NCBI GenBank assembly: GCA_021613335.1
Contig: JAJTWR010000113.1
Span: forward strand, 1,139,501-1,203,500
Reading direction: 5' to 3'
DNA: 64,000 nucleotides
From: Whitmania pigra
Taxonomy: Eukaryota; Annelida; Clitellata; Hirudinida; Haemopidae
Under the pieces are notes generated by a model. It was given only the letters and a program-made list of their open reading frames with translations. It was not told the DNA's origin and searched no databases. This document shows, in pieces, positions 24,901 to 36,900 of the stretch (positions within the stretch are counted from its first letter, which is position 1; the number at the start of each line of letters is the position of its first letter). The position numbers and the translations under genes are program-made.

Positions 24901-27900
24901 ATTCTTGTCGCTCAGCTCTGGAAAATCATTAGACTTCCCCTTTAACTCCAAAAATGTATCAATCACTTCTTTAAGATCCCACACTTGTTTAAAGATTTTG
25001 CCCAAATTCAACCAGCAGACACGAGAGTGGTAAAGCAAGTCTTGGTGGTCTGCATCGGTTTCCTCCAGAAATGCAATGAACTGACGGTGCTGAAGTCCCT
25101 TTGCTCGTATGCAGTTAACAAGCTTTATAACTGGATTCACAACATGGCTAAGCTGCAATACAGATTTACACAAAGATTCTTGGTGTATGACGCAGTGGAG
25201 AAAAATAACCTCTTGCTCAGGGTTTTCCTGTTTCACTTTATCCTGAATTCTTTTCAGCAATCCCACATTTTTTCCAGTTAATTTTGGAGATCCATCCATA
25301 GTAACATTAGCAAGTTTACTCCAAGGTAGCTTCATACTCTCGATTACAGCAGACACCCGATCATACAAATCTTCTCTCCGTGTTTTTCCTTTAAGTGGCT
25401 CCATGGCCAAAAACTCCTCAGTTATTTCAAAACTGTCGCTAATGCCTCGGATAAAAATTAAGAGCTGACCAGTGTCTTTTATGTCTGTACTTTCGTCCAG
25501 TGCTAGCGAATATAATTTAAAGGACTCTGCAATATTATTTAACTTGTTTGTTATGTCTTCATCAATCAGTTCCACACGACGAGTTACAGTCCTGCTTGAT
25601 AAACTGAGCTTTTCAAACTTGTCTTTGCTCTCTGGACACAAAAGACCTGCGGTCTCTATCATGCATTCTTTCAAAAACTCTCCTTCAGAGGCAAAATGAC
25701 GACTGATATTATATTCTTTGAAAACCGCAACAGTTTCCTGGCATATGAGACATACAGCCATTGATCTGACTTCCGTAAAAAAATATTTTGCTATCCTTTC
25801 CTTATTAAACACTCTGCATTCAGTGTCCACTTTTCTTTTCTTTGCCCCACTCATTTTGGGATTGTGTAAAAAGATTAAATATGCTTGGTCACTCTGACAG
25901 TCAGAGGGAGGGAAAACTCACATTTAAGTCTTGAAGGAACTTGCTTTAACAACCACTACTTACTGTGTAGCAAGGGAAAAGATGCAGGCTGCACAAATGA
26001 GACTATGCAGTGAGAATAAAGATCTATAAATAAAAATAGGAGTTAAAACAGAAATTACTAAACAAAAGAATCGACAAGAATGGCACAGAAGAATAATAAA
26101 AAGGTCTTGACACAGCATGAGGTGAATAAATGAATAAATTATCTAGTGCTCCGCGGGCCGTTTCAAGCCAGCCCGCGGGCCATAGTTTGCCCATTGCTGA
26201 GCTAAGCACATCTCATTCATCTCTCACAGGAGGGGTGGGCAAAGAATGGCCCATGGGCCGCATGCGGCCCTCCAGAGTATATTATATGGCCCATAGGCAC
26301 ATGTAAGTTGTGATCCTACGTCAATATTAAATTTGTCTGATCAGAATTTTTGCTATAGTTTTGAAATTTTATTCCGAGTATTTGATCGGGATATTAAGTT
26401 AGTTTTTATGGTGATTCGAGTGTCTCAGGAAAACGTAGCCATTCCATATAGAAAGGGATGTAATTTCCTGGCTTTAAAGAACATTCTTCCCTGAGAAGAT
26501 CTCAGAGTTCAACTTAGTTAATCATCATATTTGACATTTCCATTATATTTAAATAAGTTTTTAATTGATATTAATTAATAGTTGTGATTCATTCAGTCTT
26601 GGTGGAGTGGATCTGTTCCATGAAATTGTGAATAGGGCTCTGGATGGGTTTGTTTACAGTGAAGCAGTTGCATGGTTAGTTGTTTTAGTGTAATTAAAAA
26701 TGTTTAATGATAATTTAATGTACTATTAATGAATTAGTAAATTTCAATTTCTCCTCAAGCCACTATATGCGACAAGTACTTGAGGCCGTACTGTATTGCC
26801 ATGATAACGGCATAGTATATAGAAACCTTCAACCATCATGCATCTTATTGGCCGATTCCTCAAACTCTGCTCCAATCAAACTGACTGGCTTCAACAATGC
26901 TGTTCAACTTGACAGCTTCACCTCTAGCACCACCACCGGTAAAAACTGTTTTTAGTTAAATGTTAACATTTAGTTAGATCATACAATTATCATTTTTTTC
27001 TTCTAAAATTGAAATGTTATTGTGTCTGAATTTGTAACTAAATAATCTCTATATATATTTCACTAAGGTATGTCATGTGTTCTAAAAATTTAATTTTAAT
27101 TTTTAGTTTGTTTTGTTTTATAATATCCAGGACCTTTTGAAGTGAAGCTCCAAGAATCACATTTAGCTTTATATCATTGTTAATCGCTCAGTAGTTTAGT
27201 CGCTCATCGCTTAGCAAACATTCAGACCAATATCGTTGTTGAACATAGAGGGGAAAATATTTTCTCTATCGTGGCATTGAGGCTCACAGAGTGTGTGATG
27301 TCTAATCAGTACTTGGACATTTCAGTCCAAAAGAGAGGCATTCCAGGTGTACCCATTTCTATCACCATAATAATTAACAATTAATAGTCATCTTGACAAT
27401 TAATAATCGTATGGGAGGCTATCCAGAGGGCCAAGAGGAAATGATTGGGTCTGTACTTGGACCTATCGAACACATGGATCAGTGCCATACCAGCTCCTAT
27501 GGAAAACATTGGAGGCCCATCATGTGCCAAAGCCCATTTTTCACATCCTTCAGGAATACTTTAGTGGGTTCATGATGTGGTTTTTCGCCAAGATGTAAAC
27601 TACAAGGTGGATCATTCTGGAGGTTGGAATAGCTTGGATTTCTCTTTTCCTGTTCGTACTGATTCTATTGAAGTCAGCCGGGTCTCGTATTCCAGAGGCA
27701 CACGTTGGCAAAGGTGTACACATGCCTTCAATTAAAGGCATTCACAGATGACACTACCCTGATCATGAACAGGAAGAAGTTACTGTTGTCTCAGAAATTA
27801 AAGACGTTAAAACTGTTTTCACCAAAATTTTTGACAAGGTTGTAAATAATAAATTTATGTCTTGTGAACTGTAAAACACAAACCACATTAACTTTTGACG

Positions 27901-30900
27901 TGCTGTTGTTATAATAAGATATTATTTTAATCAGTTCTAGATGAGCAGATGAAGGGATTCTTATTGTACATAATGTGGTGTAACTCCTAAATAGGCTCTC
28001 TTATGAGCACTTCATATAGAGTAGAACCGCCAAATTCCCTCATTGTCTTATCATTTTTTCATTTTCATTATGTCTGTTTTTATGTTGCCGAAACCTAATA
28101 TCTCAAGCACATAAGAAGGTCACATTACATCAGTTATATTGACCCCTTAACTAATTGCCGACTTTGAAGTGGTTGATTCCTTTATTTCGCCTAACCCAAT
28201 TCACTCTTTTGTCTCAGGGGTAACATGCTATTCTGCTTATTTTTTCGCTCTAAAATTAGAAAAAGTGTGAAATCATACTGCAGCATCATATTCCAAGAAA
28301 TACCATTTCAGAAAAAGAAGGCTGCCTTGATAAAGCAAATAAACGTAGTAGAAATCTGTCTTTGATCCAGCAACAAAAAACTTAGAAGGGCACAAATATG
28401 TCGACCCTTCAATGGTTCACAAATTCACGAGCAACAAAACTTCATGTCAATTGTCCCTTGCTGATGGAGTAGGCGGACATTCTTGATGCCAAACTTGGAC
28501 GTCCTGACTTTTAAGCAAGTCAGGGATGGCTGGATGTTTTCGTAAAGAGGTACAACGTTGTCTTTAAAGCAATTTGTGGAGAGAGCGCTGCAGTTCAACA
28601 GGAGCAAGTGGATTTGTGGCTCAACACTCAAATGCGCATAATTTTGAATACCTATGTGAGTCGGAGCATACTGATGAGATTGGGGTGTTTTGGAAATGCC
28701 TTTCATACAAGATTATGGCGTTTCGAGGGGTGTCATGGTGGAACAAAGTCGAAGGACCGACTTACTGTACTAGTTTTTGCTAACATGGAAGGAAGACAAA
28801 AACTCCTGCTCTACATTCACAGACAGTCTGTAGAATCCAAGATGCTTTTAAGCAGGCCAAAGTTCTCCCATGCTTATGCATGCCATGATTATGTTGGCCA
28901 GCCAAGATCCTGTATCTATTCATAGCATGGGTGAAAAAGTGGGACAGAAGGTTCCAAGCAGAAAAAAGGTGGCACTAATGGTGGGCAACTGTAGAGCTCA
29001 TTGGGATGTTCCTGGCCTCAAGGCCATTAAGATTTTTCAACCACCTAACACAACAAGTAAGCTCCAACCAATGGACCAAAGGATAATCCAAGTGCTTAAG
29101 GAAAATGTTTATGTGCCAATACCTGCTCCATAATGAAGTACATTACACCCCATATGTCGCTGTGGCTGCTGACAGGTTTGCCTCCATCGCCATTCAAAAT
29201 CATAATAGTTACCTGCATTCCCAAGTCAACGGGAGCCACGAAACCAAGTGATTTCAGACCGATTACATTGAGTCCCCTCATCAGTCGACTCTTTCACAGA
29301 ATTCTCAACAAACAAATGATTTCCTTACCATTGTCTCTGCGCCCTAAAGCGTTTCGTTATGGAGATGGTCTCGCCGATAATGTATGGCTGGGGAAATCCC
29401 TCATCAAGAAAAAGAAGCAAGAACTGAAAAAGTTAAATCTGACTTTTGTTGATGTGTAGAAAGCATTTAATGCTGGAATGCAAATGCTGTTGGTGCTGGA
29501 GAAAACGTCACGGCACTCATTTTAAACTGGAGGGGAGCAATTTTGGAGGAGATTCCTCATGTGGACTTACATCAAAACCACGCAGGGGACATACAAGATA
29601 TGGCGGATATTCAAGACGAACACCTTGAAAGGCAGAAGGCGCTAAAACTTTGTTTGATAGACATGAAATGATTGTGACAACTTGTTGAAGTCCTTTCTTT
29701 ACGGTCTGACAGGATTTCCCAGACCCATGTGCGGACCAAAAAAATTAACGATTTGGATTTTTTAAACATTATTACTTCCGTTATGTTTTGGCTCGGCTAA
29801 TAAAAGATTAAACAATAATAATTAATAATAATAATAACATGCTTATTTATAAAGTGGAATAAGCGTCATCTTCAGGATGCTCTATCCTTGGTTGATGTGG
29901 GAATAGATGTGTCTTGAGATTGATCTTGAATTGACAAAATAAATGTGAAAACTTGGTGGCTCTGTACCCCATCAACAAAGTAACTGCTCTTAAGTTAAGC
30001 TAATATTTTGAAGAAGTGATGGAAATTGTGTAAAGGATATCTTTTGATGATATTATCTTTATTGTTGAAGATAATTTTGTGGTTTAAATCATAATATTAT
30101 TATCCAAATTTTTTAATTGTATTTCATAAAGGTTGTATCAAACAATTTAATGTGAAAGTAAATGAAAAGCTAATGAAAAGTTTGAATCATTTTCAGCTCA
30201 AGAAATAGAAAATATTTAATAAAATGACCAAATAGTATAATTAATTATTACATGCTTGTTAAACATTTGTAACGTTTTTTTTAATTTTCTAATAAAAAAA
30301 TTATCATAAGAAAAAGCGTTTGTATAATCTAAAATATATTAAACTTGTACACTAATTTGTCATTGTGAAAGTTATTGGCCTAAAGTGTAATGGTTGGTAT
30401 TTATGCTGTTGTTCCAGTTGTTATACCTAGAATTCCATGCCTCTAATGACTTGTGTTGAAAGCTTTTCTGAAAATCATTTCTGATATTTCTGATTCTTTT
30501 ATTCCTATGCAACATGGCCAACATAGAGGACTCCTCATGTTTTTAGCAACATCCAAGGTATGACTTGTGAACAAGTTTATCTGTCCCATTAATCAAGCTT
30601 CCTAGCTGATAAGCTCTGGTCGAAGCCTCATTATATTTCGGCAGTTTGGTCTATTGTCGAATTTTGGTTAATTTCGAAGTCAGTATGCCAAGAACTGAGA
30701 AACTGTCTATCTCCAAGGATTGCGTGAGAGACTTCTTGTGGAAGTGACTCACTTAGTGCAAAGTTGACTCGAATGAAAAGTAATGCTTTCTGTCACCGAA
30801 AAGATAAACAATTGCTTCAGCAGATCAATGGAACTAATGTCACAGACTTTTCAGAATATGATGACTCGGGTGGCAAAATCGCGGGTCGAGTGTTTTCAGA

Positions 30901-33900
30901 ACTCGCCCCAGTAATGCAGGTTGGCTAAATGGGTTACGTGCCTGCAACAGGTGGTTACGGTGATAATGGCGGCAGTCGTAATGTGTCTGGTTCGAAATCC
31001 AGCCCGCACCATCAAAAACGACCTTGTGAAGGAGCGCTATGTAAATGGTTACAAGAAGCGCATCTGACGCTGTGCTATATGCATTTATATAGCACTATAT
31101 AAATGAAGTACGGATACAGTTTTAGTTAATGCCGAGGTTAGATTCCATGGACACAAAAACCAAGTCGAAAGAAAAGCCGAGCAATGACACAAGTGAGGCC
31201 ATAAAGATCTCCTCAAAGACCCTACTGGACTTGAAAAGGGAGAGGGAGGAGACTAAACATAACATCCGTTAAAATAGCCCAGGACAAAAAATACCGTCAA
31301 AACGGCCCGCAAAATAGCCCGTCTATGTATCATTAAACAAAATTAATTTATATGAGCTGAATACATTAACCGGTAACTAAGTCCAAATTTAATTCGAAAT
31401 TAGTAGTTTGAATGCTTTTACGACTGTTTTGAGCTTAATTGGCATCAAGAAATTTCATTAAGTGGAAGATTAATCGTCTAAATTATTAACAGGATTCCGG
31501 CCACTCCCTCGGTTAACATGTACTTTTCAAGTTGGTATTTAGCGTAAATTATCGATTGACAAACAACATGAGCAATCCGTGCAAAGGGAATTGACACTCG
31601 TTAAGTCACATCGGTTCCTTTGATCGTCTAATTTTTGTTTATCCTTCCATGAGGAAGTGTTTGATTTGGAATTGGAATTTAATCTATCTTATCGATTGAT
31701 GTACAACATGTGCGAGCCACACAAAGTGGTTTACCGTCTAATTTCTTTTGTTACTTCCCTGAGTTCCTATCGCAATTTGTATGATTTGGGGTTGCAACTA
31801 ATATAATTTATCGAAGGTTAAGTACTTGAAACCAAACGTCTTCTTACTCTTGTTCGACACAGCAGTATTGTAAAAAGTACCACATTCCAGTAATTAGGTA
31901 AAAGTACGATTAATACCTCAAAAATGTACTTAAGCAAAAGTACAAGTATTTGTTCAAAGATGTCCTTAAGCAAAAGTAAAACGCTGCAACAATTAAACAT
32001 TACTTAAAAAGTAGAAGCAATGATGCCACCGCTATTGTGATCATACATAATTTCACATTATTTAAGTGTCTACGTATCAATTGCTGTTAGTAACAGTCAT
32101 TACGTGATTAAGTAATAACGTTTGAACTAATGAAAGTGTTTTTATTCTTTATTTACAATAACAAATGCTTGCCAACACGACAGTGAAGTTAGCAAGAACT
32201 CTAATATCCAGTGACTCTGAAATGCTTAAAGCTAGAAATATAATTTTTTTTGTTAGAAAGGTCTTGCTTTAGCAAACGATGCGTGTAAAAAATAATGCAT
32301 TTGTAATAAAATCTTTGGTTAACGTATAAAGATTTGAGCGACGATAACATAAAATCCCTTAACGCTTTTGAAGTTTTAAAATCTACAAATATTTCATTGC
32401 TAAAAATATATTTCGTCAACGTGTCTCCAGCGCAAGTACCAAAATTTAATTTATAAAAAAGATTTCTTGTTTACCATAGATATAAGGACGCTTTACTTTC
32501 GTTAAAAAATGTAAAACATGTAACAATATAAATTTTGTATTTTTATAAATGAAAACATAGGTTAAAATTTTTAAGTGAAGAAAACCTGGAACTTTTCACA
32601 AACTTGCTATGCGACGCTATAATACTGCATGCAGGACCAGCACGTAAATGAACTGCCATTCCATTGTTGCGTTTTATTTTTCGATATATTAGTGCGGTAT
32701 ATATGGGCCCATCTGTTGCACACATCGCATTGTACTCATTGGTAACCACTGTCATCCTCCGTCGACCCGCAATAATGGCAACATTGGAGTCAACTGAATT
32801 TGGAATCACTTTTTTACTGATCTCTTTGTGGTTTTCCTCCTGACAGATGCAGTGAGACCTTTCAACATCTTAAAGGAATCTATGTTTCGAGATATTTAAA
32901 ACAAAAAGTTTCAAACCACTTGTCAGAGTCCTTAGTAGACATTACTAAAGAATTGAAAAATGTCATTTTTCATAAGCAGCTTGCGCCCCCACCCCTAATA
33001 GGAGAGACCCTTCAATTTTTCCAAATCCGGGGGGGGGGGGGAAGAACTGTAAATTGTTTTAGACTGTTTAGGATCTTAACTTTGTACATAATTTAGAATA
33101 AGTGAAATGTTTAGGATATCAATCATATCATATTGCAATTTTAAACATAGCATAAACTTTTTTTTTATATTTGCTTAACCTGGTTTGAAACTTTGATAAT
33201 TTTTAATAATTTATTAATGATACAAAAGAAAGACCGCAGACCGAAGATAGTCAAACTCATAATAATAATTTGTTCTACCTTTAATTCTTTATTAATTATA
33301 ATTGGTTTTGATTTGAACAGTTTCAACAATTTTTCGACTGCGCCGGGCTTTCGTCCCTTTTCTAAACTTGAGCCCCCGCAGCATTTTTCGCTGGTTGCGC
33401 CACTGTTCATAAGGCTACAGGCTTGCGAGTTGGATTAGAGGGTTGCGTGCCTGCGAACGGCGGTATAAGCAACCCAGCTCGCATCGCCAGGGAGCGCTTT
33501 ATTTATTTATTTGTTTGATTATAGTCCGTTGCATAGCTTACATGATTTGGAATCCTCAGGGGCGCTATATAAATGGTGGGTCGATTAAGAAGTGCCTTCA
33601 AGTCCAAATCATCCTAGTTATGCTAGGATTTTAATCAAATAAATAAATAAAAAAAGTGCCTTATGCATCCTATTCAAAAAATCGGCTAAATACAAATACG
33701 AGCAGCATTGCAAGGAATTTTGTTCGGATATCTTTTACTTTCTCCGTTGGTTTTATCAAAATGATAGATTAGTTTCACTCTCAGACGAAATGTAAGATAT
33801 GAGACATGAATAGAGAAAAACCCTAACCCAAAATCGAGAAAAACTTGTCGACTCCCAATGGAAATTCACATGTCATATTCACAAAATATTTGGAATAAAA

Positions 33901-36900
33901 AATTGAAAAATCCTAATCTCATTTGCTCAAAGCATACTAAATTATTATTGATTATTTGTTGTTACTTATTTGAATGGAAGAATTTATATTGGTTTCTACC
34001 TTATTTTTTCTTAGTTTTAATTAATATGTGTGTGTTGATGCATATCAGGTCTGCATGGGTGCCCTCATTTTCTTGCCCCTGAGGTCATCCAACGACAACC
34101 TCATGGAAAGCCTGTCGATGTTTGGAGTGCCGGAGTGGTTCTTTATATCCTCCTCTCTGGTCAGCTTCCTTTTCCAGGAACAAAAAATCAGTTATACTGC
34201 TCTATTGTCAATGGTGCCTTTACGGTTGGTTGGATTTTAAGTCCTAGTGAACTGCTATTTTGTAATTCTCATCATTTATTATGATTTCGTTTTTTTTATG
34301 GACATGTTCTATTAAACAGAATAGCCAATTTTGTAATTTAAGACACTTCTAATCAAATTCTCTTTCTACATCTTGAAACTAACACTTACAATGCATAGCC
34401 TTGATACCATATTCCATCAAATTAATGGGTTGATTGCTTTTGTGATTTGCCATGTACTTGAAATTAATAACTGAATGTAACTTTGCTGAATGAAAAGCTA
34501 GCTAGGGCTGGGTAAGATTATTTTTTTAAAAGTAAACTTTTAGGAAATTAATAGTTAATTCTAATTCAAACATAAACTTCAAAATTCTATGTTTTCTTGT
34601 CATATGTTGTTGTAAGATGCCCAAGATAAAGCAAACATATGTCCAAACTTAGTCGGAAAGTTCGAACTCCATACTAATGGAAATGTTGCGCTAGTCTCAA
34701 GAAAACTATGAAAGACTAATTGTCATATTTGGTGAAAAAGGATGATGTGCAAGGTGATATTAAGTTCAAAGCTTTTGACTCAAGAAGGGAACTTTTTGCA
34801 GATTATTCATCAAAGTTTGAGAGTTTCATTAAAGCGAAGTCAGTCACATATAAAAAGATAACACAAGTATTTTTGACAAATCAAACTTTGGAAATTTACA
34901 AGTTACTTAAAACTGCTATGCGACAAAGGGAGATTACAAATGTGGACAATCTTGACGTGGAAAATATTGTTGCACACAGGAAGGAAGCATTTGACCCAAA
35001 AAGGTTTGCAATAAGCGAAAGATTTAAATTTTGGACTCACATGAACTGCTGGTAAAAGCTGGTATTCAAGAATTAGCTACCAATATATGGTAGGAAGCAA
35101 TTACTTGTTGCTTAACTGTTAAGAACCCACTTTAAGCTATGACAACAAAGTTTATGTGTTCTGTTAGTAATGAGGCTATATTGAAGTCACTTATCAACAT
35201 GAAAAGTAGTGAGATAACTTTCAAAGTTTTTCAAAGCTGTGGAAATAGCTCTGGAAGTTGAAGAAGCAACCAAAGCTGCAAAAGTGACAATGAATGGGTC
35301 TCGACAAGACTCAGAAAAAGCAAAGAAAAACAGGTTGAAGATTTTCTACGAATATTCTACGGACTCTGGGGATGAGAAACCACTTGTGTCAAGAAGATCA
35401 GTGTCATTTACTGTAATGAGAGCTTTAATTTTAATTTAAAATTTAATTTTAATGAGAGCTCGTTACAGAATTGAATCGGAGATCAACAAAGCTGGCTGTC
35501 CGTTGGAATGGTGGCGAAACTGTGCATCATCACATGGCCTGGTTGCTAAGATGGCATTCAAATGCTTAGCTTTGCCAGCAACCACAGCATCATGTGAACT
35601 TTTATTTTCTTTATCTGACTTGTAAACATGTCATAAACATCAAATGTGCCTCCCTTTCTCTAGACAGCATAAACAGGCTCGTTTGCCTCAACAATGAGGC
35701 TGAATAAGCCTTAAATTGCATGTATAAATAAATTTATTTTGATGAAAAATTGAAGTGTTTTGGGAAATAGGATGGTGCGATTACAAATGCGTTAGCTACG
35801 ATTATAATTAATAGTGCGACTAATCGCGACTAAAAAATTAATCGATCTGTAGTCTTAGAATTAACATAATTTTTAGGCATATGAAATCCAAAACTTAATC
35901 AATGTATATTTCATAACTTATACCTATTAACAGTTATGGATTTTGGTGTTGAGACATTTTATTGCATAGTCCTCATACTTTTTGTCTTAATTTCATTGCT
36001 TAACTGTCGTTTATTGGTTTGTTTTATCATTTTATTCACATTTCATTCTATCTTAATGCAGACACATCTGTACTATTCAATTAAAAGTTAAGGGGTTTCG
36101 ATGATAGCGGATGCTGACACTGGCCAGTCAGCCCCGATGAAAAAAGTTTTATTACTAAGGTTATGGTGACTAGTGAGCGATTTTGCTTTAAAATGGAGAG
36201 AGACGAAGACTAATTTAAAAATGGTGCAACAAGAAATGGGCCAGCACATTTAATAGAGCATGTCTTGATAAAGATTACCAAATTAAATGACACCGTAAAT
36301 CATCCTCTCCCTGTATTTATCCAATGTAGCTTGCACGTTTTAAACGACTGTGTTTATTTTGAAAATTTACTTTGAAGTTATTGCAAAAATGTGATTTTGT
36401 TAAAAATAAACTGCAGATGAAGTCGTCACAGTGGGCTTACATTTCAGACAGTGCAAAATCATTGGTGTCTCAAATGCTTGAGGTTAACCAATTTGAAAGG
36501 CTGACAGTAGATGAGGCTCTTTCCCATCCTTGGCTGTCTGTGGGTTTCATTCCATGTCTCACTTGAATTTTACATAGTTTCTACTAGGTAATCTTTAACA
36601 GTTTGATTTTGAAAGTAAACATTACATCAGAACACGCATATTGTAATTAATTGCATCTGTCACCTCTTTATTTTTATGATCTTAAGTTTCATTCAACTAT
36701 AAGGTTGGCAGAAATATGAATTTATTTAGTTTGCGATCAGAAGGGCCCATAAGCAAAACTGACTAAACTCAGCTGATATATTACAGTTATTCTCTTTTCA
36801 GTTAGAGGAGATTATCGTTGAGATTTGTAAATAATAATTAATGTTATTGTAAATAGGATAGGAACTGTGCTCCTCGTCTCCATCTGCAAGAGGCAATTGA

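Larger units (their letters stand above)
19985..26596 (+). other. CASK intron 3
   Basis: About 6.6 kb. Holds a pogo-like fragment, an unclassified repeat (21230-21960), a tandem array, a MITE and the Charlie-like hAT, each listed separately. The stretch 22300-24090 is AT-rich and shows nothing recognisable. Confidence 0.6.
33414..33690 (+). mobile_element. SINE carrying two nested tail insertions
   Basis: The host SINE has GGGTTGCGTGCCTGCGAAC in its head and ATATAAATGGTGGGTCGATT plus AAAAAATCGGCTAAATACAA in its body, as at 52355-52460 and 56965-57060. It is split by 33499-33558 and 33599-33653. Confidence 0.75.
26939..34048 (+). other. CASK intron 5
   Basis: About 7.1 kb, the longest intron, filled with LINE, Tigger, SINE, mariner and hAT remnants listed separately. 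The stretch 29640-30900 is AT-rich with nothing recognised. Confidence 0.6.

Noticed and set aside
24466..25854. Host gene of GTF2IRD2 type
   Set aside because: It lies between inverted hAT ends with an 8-bp target duplication and has a frameshift and a stop, so it is a transposon copy.
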